From positions 35,309 through 99,308 of the forward strand of contig LADO01000013.1 of NCBI GenBank assembly GCA_000961595.1: a stretch of DNA of 64,000 nt, read 5' to 3'. The translations under genes and the position numbers were made by a program. Below the pieces are notes generated by a model that was not told where the DNA came from, did no database searches, and was given only the letters and a program-made list of their open reading frames with translations. Positions 42,095 through 50,556 of this stretch are shown here, piece after piece; within the stretch, counting starts at the first letter, position 1; every line of letters begins with the position of its first letter. This DNA is from Peptococcaceae bacterium BRH_c4b. GTDB lineage: Bacteria; Bacillota; Desulfotomaculia; Desulfotomaculales; Desulfocucumaceae.

Positions 42095-42538
42095 TTATTC
42101 TCCCTTGTCCAATAGCTGCCTCAAGATTGTAAGTCCGTCAAGAATTTTTATTTGTTCTTCGGTTGTTGCCTTTTGAAACGCATCCACAATGCCTGAGAAC
42201 ATACGATGTGGCAGCCTGTTATTAAAATGTTCCCTAGCCAGATCAGTTATTATTACTTTTGTAATACGGCGGTCTTGCGGGTCGTAGATGCGCATTGCCA
42301 ATCCCTTACGTTCCAATCTGTCCACGATTCCCGATACGGTACTATGCGCGAGCCCAACTTTTTGACTCAATTCTTTTACGCTCAGGTCACCGTGTCTAAC
42401 TAACTGGCCCATAACAATTTTTTGGGGGATTGTAAATCCCCCTTTGGTTGCATCGGACTCCGCACCTTGCCGCATAACCTTCAACAAAACAAACAAATTA
42501 TCAACCAGTTTCTGAATAAATCGATTATCATTTAACAT
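42095..42538 (-). CDS. MarR-family transcriptional regulator
   Basis: A 147-residue winged-helix regulator. The core is LVRHGDLSVKELSQKVGLAH, then STVSGIVDRLERKGLAMRIY and DPQDRRITKVIITD (wing), with flanking dimerisation helices. It is transcribed first in the operon with the two exporter genes (64-base gap), so it probably represses the pump and itself until a ligand binds. A perfect palindrome lies in its upstream region. Confidence 0.93.
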   Translation of the reverse strand: MLNDNRFIQKLVDNLFVLLKVMRQGAESDATKGGFTIPQKIVMGQLVRHGDLSVKELSQKVGLAHSTVSGIVDRLERKGLAMRIYDPQDRRITKVIITDLAREHFNNRLPHRMFSGIVDAFQKATTEEQIKILDGLTILRQLLDKGE

Positions 42539-42567
42539 TAGCTATTCTCCTCGAATATTCGTCGACA

Positions 42568-42581
42568 TGCGACGCGTCGCA
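42568..42581. promoter_or_regulatory. Likely MarR operator (14-bp palindrome)
   Basis: TGCGACGCGTCGCA is perfectly self-complementary and lies 30 bases upstream of the marR start, in an otherwise AT-rich region. Confidence 0.6.
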
Positions 42582-42729
42582 ATTGAACTTATTTTATTGT
42601 TCGCGCCTGTCTCTGTCAAGCTACTTTTAATCTGGCACATCATTCCATAAAGTCTTTCTCTCTCAATGTAATATGGAATATTAATATATTACGTGGGGAA
42701 CATAAGAAAAAATGTAAAGGGAGTGCTTC

Positions 42730-43129
42730 GTGATTAAATCAAATGAATTAAGGGATGTTACTGCCGGAGAGCTAAGATCTGTGGATTCAGGTGAGCTTAG
42801 GGATATTATGGCGGAGGACCTGGGAAAAATGTACCAGGCAGCAAAAGAAGGCAACGCAGGCAAAAATACTGTCATACCTAAAAGCGACACCCAGCCTGGT
42901 CCCGGTTTGGAACACCTGAATGGAAAAGTCGGGGACCCAAATGCCGGGGAGATGCTGGGGGAGTAAGGCAACAACGATACTGTCGGTACGGTTCCTTACA
43001 GCACGACCTATGACCAGATCGAAAGAGAGTTGGAAGAACTATGTGAGGCACCGGGAGACCAAGGCTGCGCCGACCAGCTTAAATCCGCCGCACTGGATGG
43101 ACAATTACTAAAAAACGATGCCTTTTTTT
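42730..43129 (+). pseudogene. Small hypothetical gene interrupted by an in-frame stop
   Basis: The frame starts at GTG 42730 (AAAGGGAG upstream) and codes 78 residues with a repeated N-terminal motif (ELRDVTAGELRSVDSGELRD). It stops at TAA 42964-42966. Beyond the stop the same frame stays open to the TAA near 43129 and reads like protein (VPYSTTYDQIERELEELCEA, GDQGCADQLKSAALDGQLL). The two parts therefore look like one ~132-residue protein broken by a nonsense mutation. Function unknown. The first part alone could still be expressed. Confidence 0.5.
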
Positions 43130-43198
43130 AAAAAGGGCGTTAGATTATTCCTGCTGGTTCTTACCTCTTGCCGTATTGTTATCACCCCATGCCGCTAA

Positions 43199-43435
43199 GC
43201 GCGGCACTTTGTTTTTTCCACCTGGGTTGATCCCATCGCTGAATACAGCATCGCCGACGAGGACGGTGACGGGGTTTGTGAAATTACAGCTATCCAAAGG
43301 GTTATCGGCGTATCGCATCCGGACACTATGGCCCTATTAAAAACCACTTATATTCTTGATGGCGGCAAGTATCAAGCCCAAAAACTTTCCCTTTGCACAG
43401 AAGCCAATGAAATACTGGAGGAAACCAATTTATAG
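43199..43435 (+). pseudogene. Coding remnant without start (Ca-binding-like DEDGDG motif)
   Basis: An open frame of about 78 codons with no usable start before its middle. It reads FVFSTWVDPIAEYSIADEDG, continuing DGVCEITAIQRVIGVSH and ending EANEILEETNL. The DEDGDGVCEI piece resembles an EF-hand/dockerin-type calcium loop or an FG-GAP-like repeat. It is probably the 3' end of a deleted gene, perhaps a lipoprotein or surface protein. Confidence 0.45.
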
Positions 43436-43657
43436 ATTAAATAGAATCACCACCAATTCCGCAAGAGGTAATTATTTCATCTTCTCCGCTGACCTTTATA
43501 TCAATATCATCTTATGCTGACATAAAAGGCTATTTAACAGGCCTTTTTTTACTTTAAGAATATTTTATTCATTTTTATAAAATTTTTATAAATGCTTTAT
43601 TGGCAGTTTATAACCTCTTATTATAATGACCTCATTACTAACAGGGAGGTCGATATA

Positions 43658-44362
43658 ATGAATAAAATTAAACTTCTGTATGACGTGGTTACGACCATGA
43701 AGGAAAAAGAATTTTTAAAGGGCACCCTAAAAGTGGAAGGCAGCAGGGACAAGGTTAAAATATTCGGCTTTGACAATGACTTTGAAAAGAATCTTGCGGA
43801 CGGACGGACAAAGGCTAAAGTTTGCCTGGAGCTGGATTGTGAAGGTAAGAAAGTGAAGCATGAAAGCAGCACAGAGTTTGAATTGCCAGGTTTCCAGGGG
43901 CACCGCCGGCACGGTTTGATGAGCCACATGCGTTTTCACCATTGTCACGGATATTACCACAACAATGACCAGGCAGGTGATTGTAGCGGCATAAAGTGCG
44001 ACGGCTTAAAGGGAAAGCTCTCCAAAATTGCATTTGTTTTGAATATGTTAAACAGCATGAAAGTAGAGGAACTGGAAGATAAAAGCATTAAACTTTCGCT
44101 GGATTTTGACGAGGCTTCCGGGGATATGCAGGGTTTTATCCGTGAAAAATTACAGCAGCATAAAAAAATGCATCATAATGATGATTTTCAATGTGCATGT
44201 AGTGAATTCTCCGGCATGGAGATTTCAGCCGTCAAATTAAATGTATTCATTAACAAAAATAGTGAAGTGAAAAAAGTAATTTTAACAGTTGACGGGTTAC
44301 AAAAAGACGAGATCAACGGACAGCGCAGCTTGAATTTAAAGGCTGAGTTGAGTTTTATATGA
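43658..44362 (+). CDS. Hypothetical protein with His/Cys-rich centre
   Basis: 235 residues from ATG 43658 (AGGGAGG eight bases upstream). No signal peptide or membrane segment. A predicted beta-rich N-terminal part (FLKGTLKVEGSRDKVKIFGF, KVCLELDCEGKKVKHE) leads to a His-rich loop (GHRRHGLMSHMRFHHCHGYY) with later CSGIKC and QCACSEF, which could bind a metal. The C-terminal part is again beta-like. I recognise no family. Its neighbour downstream is a ferredoxin 37 bases away, likely co-transcribed. Confidence 0.6.
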   Translation: MNKIKLLYDVVTTMKEKEFLKGTLKVEGSRDKVKIFGFDNDFEKNLADGRTKAKVCLELDCEGKKVKHESSTEFELPGFQGHRRHGLMSHMRFHHCHGYYHNNDQAGDCSGIKCDGLKGKLSKIAFVLNMLNSMKVEELEDKSIKLSLDFDEASGDMQGFIREKLQQHKKMHHNDDFQCACSEFSGMEISAVKLNVFINKNSEVKKVILTVDGLQKDEINGQRSLNLKAELSFI

Positions 44363-44399
44363 TAAGAGCAACGCCAAAACGGCGGTATGGGGGGGATAA

Positions 44400-44648
44400 A
44401 TGCTAAGAAACATTCGCGGAGCCAGACAAATGGCAACTGATCATATTATTGTAAATACCAGGCTGTGTCAGGCTTGCTGGGAATGTGTGTCCGTTTGTTC
44501 AATGGGTGTAATCGGTAAAATAAATTATCCCTTTCACAAACACATTCGCATAGTTAATGCAAGTAACTGTGTTGGGTGCCTGGCATGTGTAAGAAAATGT
44601 ACTGAAGGGGCTATTATGTCTAGAAAAGAAGTAACTGTCCGGCGGTAA
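44400..44648 (+). CDS. 2[4Fe-4S] ferredoxin
   Basis: An 82-residue protein (ATG 44400 or 44430) with two cluster motifs, CQACWECVSVCSMG and CVGCLACVRKCTEGA. In both, the usual Pro after the last Cys is replaced (Ser, Thr), which often tunes potential. A small electron carrier; the partner is unknown. Confidence 0.82.
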   Translation: MLRNIRGARQMATDHIIVNTRLCQACWECVSVCSMGVIGKINYPFHKHIRIVNASNCVGCLACVRKCTEGAIMSRKEVTVRR

Positions 44649-44690
44649 CGCCGGTCAGGTCAGGTAACGCTGGCAGAGACCGGCTTCCCA

Positions 44691-44722
44691 AAAAGCCGCC
44701 GCTATTTGGCGGCGGCTTTTTA
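44691..44722 (+). terminator. Terminator behind the ferredoxin gene
   Basis: AAAAGCCGCCGC and GCGGCGGCTTTT pair around a TATTTG loop, with T-tract. It lies directly at the edge of the Fur remnant. Confidence 0.8.
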
Positions 44723-44724
44723 TA

Positions 44725-44893
44725 TCTGGCTGTTCTGGATATATGTAGCTGCTGCGGGAAGATTGTTGAATTTAACGGGGATATGCCGGACGACTTGGCT
44801 AGTAGGTTGAGCAGGGAGCACAAATTTAGGGTGGAAAACCTTCAGCTGAAGATATTTGGAATCTGCGAAAAATGTGTTTTAAAAAAAGACTGA
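44725..44893 (+). pseudogene. C-terminal fragment of a Fur-family regulator
   Basis: The open frame reads DICSCCGKIVEFNGDMPDDL, then ASRLSREHKFRVENLQLKIF and GICEKCVLKKD before the TGA at 44891-44893. CxxCGK(I)xEF plus a final GICxxC is the dimerisation and zinc-binding half of Fur/PerR/Zur proteins. The whole DNA-binding half is missing; the fragment begins within a few bases of the ferredoxin terminator, so a deletion fused them. Terminator GACCGG/CCGGTC (44892-44910) follows immediately. Confidence 0.75.
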
Positions 44894-44910
44894 CCGGCTG
44901 AGTACCGGTC

Positions 44911-45092
44911 TTTATCTCGCTAACAGCCTGTAAGATCCCGTCCTCGAAGGTCGGGGAACAACAGGCTGTAAAGCTCGAAACCCACAGGGAAAGTTCAGTT
45001 AACGAAATCAGAGATTTCGAGCTTCACTTTTAAGTTCGCTCTAAGGGTTCGGAAGGGGAATAACCCCTTCCGAACCCAAGGCTCACTTATAT
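44911..45092. repeat. Modular interspersed repeat, copy R4 (full, different middle)
   Basis: Left module 44911-44977, right module 45033-45092 with a fully paired GGGTTCGGAAGGGG/CCCCTTCCGAACCC hairpin. The middle differs from R1 and contains AAGCTCGAAA (44971-44980) paired with TTTCGAGCTT (45015-45024). It begins exactly in the T-tract of the Fur-fragment terminator. Confidence 0.85.
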
Positions 45093-45197
45093 TGTTCTGT
45101 TTGGGTTTAGCAATTCTGAAAAATGATTGTTTAGTGATGTGCGCTGCCGGGTATATAATAGTAAAAAGTCGCGAAGCAGGGGTAATAGGTGATTAAT

Positions 45198-46361
45198 ATG
45201 GATAAAAGAAATAAGCGCATGCATTATTTTATTGAATTAAAACGCCGCCATAAAAGACACCAGGAAGAATTTGGCCACTTTTTTGAAGGAATTGAATGCC
45301 ACCATAGTTATCACAGAGAATTTCACCGGATGCATAAATCTGTAAAATATTTTCGTCCCTTTGCCTTGTTATTTAACTTGTTAATACTATTTTTATTGTT
45401 TCAACTGGTTGGGCTTAAAACAATAGTTGTGCTGATTGCAATATTGATAATTGCCAAAGAAATAATACAAGTATTATTCTTCCTGCGCCTGGAAAAGAGA
45501 ATTTTTAAGCCCATTGAAGAGCTTAGAAACGGAGTGGAGGAGATTGCCAAGGGCAATTATGAAGTAAAGGTTGAGTGCAGTGTGAGCAATGAAATCGGCC
45601 TCCTGGTTTATTCTTTCAATGAAATGGCGCAAAAATTAAGGGAAGGCGAAAAAATAAAGGCTGAATACGAAGAAAACAGAAAATCACTTATAGCCAGCAT
45701 CTCCCATGACCTTAAAACACCCATCACCTCCATACAGGGTTATATTGAGGCCATACTCGAAGGGAACGGCTTGCTGACGGAAAACAAAGATAAATACCTG
45801 CAGATAATACATCACAATATAGTTTATGTCAATAAATTGATAGACGACCTATTCCTGTTTACGAAGCTGGACATGCAGAAGTTGAATTTTCAGTTTGAAA
45901 CGGTGCTTATTAAGGCCTATATGAGTGATTTGATGGAGGAATTCAAATTTGAGCTGGAAGAAAGGCAATCGGAATTAATATATACTGATGATCTGGAACA
46001 GGATTTTACTGTCTGCATGGATAGGAAAAGAATACAGCAGGCCGTAAGAAATATCATAGGCAATGCTTTGAAATACGGACCGGAAGAGGGTTTGGTCATA
46101 AAAGTCGAATTATTAAAACATGGTGATTTTGCCTGTATTGATATCAATGACAACGGGCCAGGGATTCCCGAAGACAAACTTCCCTATATATTTAACAGGT
46201 TTTACCGTGTGGATAATGAGCGCACCAAGGATCTGGTGAGCACAGGGCTGGGGCTGGCCATCGCCAGGGAACTGGTAGAGGCCCACGGGGGAAGTATTGC
46301 GGTTTCCAGCGCGGAAGGCAGCGGCACGCGCTTTATCATTACACTTCCGTTTGCCGGGTGA
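45198..46361 (+). CDS. Sensor histidine kinase
   Basis: 387 residues from ATG 45198 (AGGTGA upstream). The basic, His-rich N-terminus (KRRHKRHQEEFGHFF, HRMHKSVKYF) is cytoplasmic; two membrane helices (~52-95) have almost no extracytoplasmic loop, so the sensor is intramembrane or cytoplasmic. HAMP (~98-150), HisKA with phospho-acceptor His 170 (SISHDLKTPITSI), HATPase with IGNALKYGP, DNGPGIPE and STGLGLAIARELV. It is the partner of the next gene, overlapping upstream of its start. The His-rich N-terminus hints at metal sensing, which is inference. Confidence 0.92.
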   Translation: MDKRNKRMHYFIELKRRHKRHQEEFGHFFEGIECHHSYHREFHRMHKSVKYFRPFALLFNLLILFLLFQLVGLKTIVVLIAILIIAKEIIQVLFFLRLEKRIFKPIEELRNGVEEIAKGNYEVKVECSVSNEIGLLVYSFNEMAQKLREGEKIKAEYEENRKSLIASISHDLKTPITSIQGYIEAILEGNGLLTENKDKYLQIIHHNIVYVNKLIDDLFLFTKLDMQKLNFQFETVLIKAYMSDLMEEFKFELEERQSELIYTDDLEQDFTVCMDRKRIQQAVRNIIGNALKYGPEEGLVIKVELLKHGDFACIDINDNGPGIPEDKLPYIFNRFYRVDNERTKDLVSTGLGLAIARELVEAHGGSIAVSSAEGSGTRFIITLPFAG

Positions 46362-46381
46362 ATTGGGAAGGGGATATACTA

Positions 46382-47068
46382 ATGAAACGCATATTGATCA
46401 TCGAGGACGATATTAATATTGCCGAACTGGAAAGGGATTATCTTCAGTTAAACGGATTCAAGGCTGACATTGTACAAGATGGGTTACAGGGATTGAAAAA
46501 GGCGCTTACCTGTAATTATGACGTGATCATTGTGGATTTGATGCTTCCCAACAAGAACGGCTATGAGATTGTAAAAGAAGTAAGGGAAAAGCTGGATATT
46601 CCGGTGCTGGTTGTCTCGGCCAAAAGTGAAGATATCGACAAGATAAGAGGGCTGGAGTACGGGGCCGACGATTATTTGACCAAGCCGTTCAGCCCGGGGG
46701 AGCTGGTGGCCAGGGTCAAGTCCCACCTGAAAAGATACCAGCGTTTAAAGGGAAACGTTGTTTCTGCAGAAATTATAGCCCACAGGGGCATGGAAATAAA
46801 CACCGCATCCCGCAAGGTATATGTCAATGTCAGGGAAATACAACTGACCACCAAGGAGTATGAGCTGCTATTGTTTCTTGCCTCCAATTCAAACATTGTT
46901 TTTACAAAGGAACATATACTCAGCACCATATGGGGGGACGACTACTATGGCGATACGGCAACCGTGGCCGTACACATCCAAAAAATAAGAAAAAAGATTG
47001 AGAAGGATCCGTCAAATCCGGAATTTATTGAAACAATCTGGGGAGCGGGATATAGGTTTAATTCGTAG
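46382..47068 (+). CDS. OmpR-family response regulator
   Basis: 228 residues from ATG 46382 (GGAAGGGG nine bases upstream). The receiver domain has phospho-acceptor Asp 52 (VIIVDLMLPNKNGYE), acidic pair ED at 8-10 and Lys in DDYLTKPFSPGEL. The C-terminal winged helix is of OmpR/PhoB type (TTKEYELLLFLASN, VHIQKIRKKIEKDP, IWGAGYRF). It pairs with the preceding kinase. The target genes are unknown. Confidence 0.94.
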   Translation: MKRILIIEDDINIAELERDYLQLNGFKADIVQDGLQGLKKALTCNYDVIIVDLMLPNKNGYEIVKEVREKLDIPVLVVSAKSEDIDKIRGLEYGADDYLTKPFSPGELVARVKSHLKRYQRLKGNVVSAEIIAHRGMEINTASRKVYVNVREIQLTTKEYELLLFLASNSNIVFTKEHILSTIWGDDYYGDTATVAVHIQKIRKKIEKDPSNPEFIETIWGAGYRFNS

Positions 47069-47221
47069 AGTAAATGTGTAAGAAGAGATTTCACGTTTAA
47101 TGCAGGGTCAAGCCGTGCTGTTAAGGCCATTGAAGGAACAATCTACAGACAAATCGCACGATTTCTGGAGATTCCAGCAAATACTGTTTTTATAGCATCA
47201 CAAGATAAGCGAGTATATTAG
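47069..47221 (+). pseudogene. Unassigned coding-like remnant after the response regulator
   Basis: The frame continuing directly after the regulator's stop stays open for 50 codons and looks protein-like (FTFNAGSSRAVKAIEGTIYR, then QIARFLEIPANTVFIASQDK). There is no start codon. I do not recognise the family. Behind it, AAATGGT and ACCATTT form an inverted pair (about 47255-47293); otherwise the gap to 47308 is empty. Confidence 0.35.
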
Positions 47222-47308
47222 GATTTTTTCCATGTACGTTTTTTGCTTTGTATAAATGGTCATCTCCTTTATTGTAGTTATAACCATTTACACAAAGTTT
47301 TACGTTCT

Positions 47309-48433
47309 CTAAAAATTAAATAACTTTATCATTTTGTCTAATTTTTTATTAATGGAATTAAATTCCTGAGATTTCGATACCGCTGTTTCAGATAAAGACG
47401 CTCTTTGTTGTACATGATCGTTCATGATTTGGGTATTTATCACCATTTCCTCGATGGTTGAAGCCTGTTTTTCGGCCAATTCTGATAGTTTATCGGCGAC
47501 CTCTTTGGTTTCCGAAACATAGCCTACCACGTTAGAAAAGGCCTGTCCTACATGTTCTGACAAACCTATGCCACTATTTACGGCCTGTACTGCGTTTTGA
47601 GTTTCGGCCTGAATATAGCTTACAAGGTTAATAATTTCTTTTGTCCCTTCAACTGAATTTCCCGCCAGATTACGGACCTCATCGGATACTACGGAAAAAC
47701 CAAGCCCCTGTTCTCCGGCGCGGGCGGATTCAATTGCCGCGTTTAATGCCAGAAGGTTGGTTTGGTCGGCGATGTCGTTGATAACATTGGTAATTTGATT
47801 AATTTGAATCAAATTTGTCTCCAAGCTAGCTGTACGCTCTTTAATTAATTCCATTCCTTTTTTAAGATTGGCAAGCATATCTTTTCCTATCATTGCGCTA
47901 TCGTCAACCTTGTCGCAAAGGTCAGCCGTGGAATTGGCCCTATTTGACCAATGCCTCGATTTTTCTGCCAAACTGGTAATTTTTTCGAGTAGTTCACTAA
48001 TTTGTCCAGCCTGCTCCTGGCTCCCCTTGCTTATCTGTTCTATTGAAGCAAAAATTTGGCTTGAACTGTCGATCAGCTTTTCATTATGTTGCCTAACTAT
48101 GGATAAGCAACCAATAAGCCCCTTAGTTGCTTGCTCCGTATTGCAGGAAAGCGATTCAATTTCGTCTCCTGTTCGCATACATAGTGGCACTGTGATATTA
48201 CCTTTAATATGTTGATCTCCAGCTTCGTTAAATTTATTCATCTTATTTGCGGTTTTCTTTGCATACAGAAAAAATAAGACTGCGGTAAGAATTATGCCTG
48301 CAAAACCACTCAACATTGTGACGAAAAGCAATTTGCTTAATATGGCACCGATGGTTGCAAGAAAAAACACCATCAACGTCAGAAGACCGGCGACGAGTGA
48401 AAATTTTGTTCTAATTTTTTGCAAGATTTTCAA
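47309..48433 (-). CDS. Methyl-accepting chemotaxis protein (small, no ligand domain)
   Basis: A 374-residue protein. Two membrane helices at ~15-58 have a very short loop, then a HAMP-like region and a full signalling domain with hairpin tip [20 protein letters not shown] and [16 protein letters not shown]. It has no periplasmic sensor, so it probably senses cytoplasmic or membrane state. It is a tandem paralogue of the next gene. It ends in [20 protein letters not shown] without a CheR-binding pentapeptide. Confidence 0.9.
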   Translation of the reverse strand: MKILQKIRTKFSLVAGLLTLMVFFLATIGAILSKLLFVTMLSGFAGIILTAVLFFLYAKKTANKMNKFNEAGDQHIKGNITVPLCMRTGDEIESLSCNTEQATKGLIGCLSIVRQHNEKLIDSSSQIFASIEQISKGSQEQAGQISELLEKITSLAEKSRHWSNRANSTADLCDKVDDSAMIGKDMLANLKKGMELIKERTASLETNLIQINQITNVINDIADQTNLLALNAAIESARAGEQGLGFSVVSDEVRNLAGNSVEGTKEIINLVSYIQAETQNAVQAVNSGIGLSEHVGQAFSNVVGYVSETKEVADKLSELAEKQASTIEEMVINTQIMNDHVQQRASLSETAVSKSQEFNSINKKLDKMIKLFNF

Positions 48434-48440
48434 CCTCCAT

Positions 48441-49583
48441 CTAGTTACTTTTTAAACTTGATTGGAACAATGTCACCCCTTGCATTAATTTGGAGGCAAT
48501 ATCAGATAATTCATGTATTGTTGCGTCCGTTGATTGAGAAGTTGCAGCAGTTTGTTCGGTTATGGCAGAGATGGATTGCAGTATTTCTACCATCATGTTG
48601 GTGCCTTCCATTTGTTCATTAGCCATATTGGAAATATTTTCAATAGCGGTAAGCATTTCTCCTACAAGCTGTTTTATCATATCAAATTCCTGGGCCGCCT
48701 TGTTTGTTACACTATCTCCTTCCCTGATCGCATTTCCGGCTAAAGTGGCAGCCTGTTGTATGGAGCTTACAAGGGTGGCAATTTCTGCGGTTTCTGCCTT
48801 GCTGTGTTCTGCCAGTTTGTGTACTTCGCCGGCAACAACTGCGAAACCGTGTCCGTGCTCACCAGCCCGGGCGGCTTCAATTGCGGCATTCAAAGCCAGT
48901 AAATTAGTTTTGCTGGCAATTTGTTCGCATACTTGAATAACTTTCTCAATTTGTTGGGAAAAGTTACTTAATTTATTAATATAGGATTGTATATTTCCGT
49001 TTGCATTTATGAGATCGCCTATTAACTGCATACCTTCTTCCATAGCCTGATGGGACATTTCTCCGGCAGTAATGCCGCGGGGAGCAATATCAGATGCCTC
49101 TTTGGCCCAGGATGCTACTTTTTCCATACCCTCCAAAAGAATTTGGGCCTGCCGGGCTTGTTCCTGGGCGCCTGTGCTGATCCGGTCGACGTCGGACAGA
49201 AGCTTGTCCCCTGTTTCGGTAAGGGTCTTTGAATGCTTTTCCACGGTTGTTATCGTGTGGGCTATACCCTTATTAAACTTGACCACGCGATCGGCCGCTC
49301 CGGCCAGTTCTATAAAACCCTTGCCATTTAATGTATTTTCCCAGCTGTAGTCACCTCGCACAACCCGGAGGGCCCAGTCTACCAGTTCTGCCAGAGCCAT
49401 TTCAAGTGGGCGGGTAAAAAAATAAAAAGCACCCCCAACAAGAAGGCAACTAAAAGCTCCTGTTGCAGCTATCCCTACTATAAGATTGCTGTCAAACTGC
49501 CATATGATAGCGAAAACGGACACTGCAAGGGCAACTGTAAGAATAATAAAGTACAAAATGGTCAAGCGTAATGTTATGCCCAA
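48441..49583 (-). CDS. Methyl-accepting chemotaxis protein (paralogue)
   Basis: A 380-residue protein, upstream partner of the previous gene (7-base gap, same operon). Two membrane helices (~8-55), HAMP-like linker and signalling tip [38 protein letters not shown]. Like its neighbour it lacks a ligand-binding domain. Sequence divergence outside the tip shows an old duplication. No che or flagellar gene is near. Confidence 0.9.
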   Translation of the reverse strand: MGITLRLTILYFIILTVALAVSVFAIIWQFDSNLIVGIAATGAFSCLLVGGAFYFFTRPLEMALAELVDWALRVVRGDYSWENTLNGKGFIELAGAADRVVKFNKGIAHTITTVEKHSKTLTETGDKLLSDVDRISTGAQEQARQAQILLEGMEKVASWAKEASDIAPRGITAGEMSHQAMEEGMQLIGDLINANGNIQSYINKLSNFSQQIEKVIQVCEQIASKTNLLALNAAIEAARAGEHGHGFAVVAGEVHKLAEHSKAETAEIATLVSSIQQAATLAGNAIREGDSVTNKAAQEFDMIKQLVGEMLTAIENISNMANEQMEGTNMMVEILQSISAITEQTAATSQSTDATIHELSDIASKLMQGVTLFQSSLKSN

Positions 49584-49953
49584 TATCTCCCCCCCTTTTT
49601 TAAGCTCAAATTAGTAAACATTAATATTACTATTGTTATATTAATGTTATATTAAAAAAAAAACAACTATTCTGTCAATAAAGAAAAAAATTGACATGGT
49701 TTTTTTGTAAAATTTTTTGTAAAGAAGTGTCTGCATCAGCAATGAAGAGAATAGGCACTGGATATGTCCGGTGATGTAATTGGAAATGGAAATATCATCG
49801 TGGAGGGTATGTATTTCAACCGTCCCCATGTACTTTCTGTCTCGCGAAAAATGTTGAAATAATTGCTTTTGTTGTATAAATAAAATACAATTTGTAAAAT
49901 AACTTTTTACTATATTGATAGCGGTAAAAACCGACCTTTGCGGGGTGTTATTA
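49584..49953. other. AT-rich intergenic region
   Basis: 370 bases between the divergent receptor gene and the PAS gene. TTGACA at 49691-49696 lacks a convincing -10. A CAACCGTCCCC motif near 49820 repeats the core of the palindrome at 36553. I see nothing else. Confidence 0.5.
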
Positions 49954-50556
49954 TTGGGAGCAGAATATTTTAAATATATTTTCGATTACTCTCCGTTGCC
50001 AATCTACATATTTCAGGATGCAACCTTTCGGATGGTAAACCACAAGATGGTTCAAATTACCGGATACAGCGGTGATGAACTGCTAAGCATTAATTTTCTT
50101 GAGCTTATTTATTCAGAAGATCGGCAACTGGTGGCGGATCATATCTCCCGGCGCCTGGCAGGGGAAAGCATGAAGGAAGACTATGCTTTTCGGGCGATTA
50201 ACAAGCATGGGAATATAATCCATGTACGGGGCTATTTCTCTGTTATAGATTTTGAGGGATGTCCGGCAGTGCTGGGACAGTTGCTGAATATCTCCGAGCA
50301 AAGAAGTATTGAGGCGGCGCTCAGAAAAAGCAAAAAAGAACTTGCAGAGAAAGTTGATTACCTCAATGCGCTCATTCGTATATTGTCTATAGCAGATGCT
50401 TATGACGCCATGACCAGTGACCGTCCCTACCGGCAGGCTATGACGCACCTGGAGGCGGTATCTGAATTAACAAGGTGTTCGGGAACACAGTTTGATCCGC
50501 ATTTGGTAGCAGTCTTTTTGGACATGCTGGAGGAAACTGAAAGGAAGCATATATAA
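49954..50556 (+). CDS. PAS protein with truncated HD-GYP domain
   Basis: About 200 residues from TTG 49954 (GCGGGGTG seven bases upstream). The PAS domain (residues ~8-120: YIFDYSPLPIYIFQDATFRM, GYSGDELLSINFLELIYSED, FRAINKHGNIIHVRGYFS) is complete. A short coiled coil then joins straight to the last third of an HD-GYP domain (ILSIADAYDAMTSDRPYR, FDPHLVAVFL). The HD and GYP motifs that bind metal and c-di-GMP are absent, so the phosphodiesterase must be dead. The joint lies at about LNALIRILSIADAYD. It may survive as a PAS adaptor. It overlaps the next gene by one base. Confidence 0.8.
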   Translation: MGAEYFKYIFDYSPLPIYIFQDATFRMVNHKMVQITGYSGDELLSINFLELIYSEDRQLVADHISRRLAGESMKEDYAFRAINKHGNIIHVRGYFSVIDFEGCPAVLGQLLNISEQRSIEAALRKSKKELAEKVDYLNALIRILSIADAYDAMTSDRPYRQAMTHLEAVSELTRCSGTQFDPHLVAVFLDMLEETERKHI

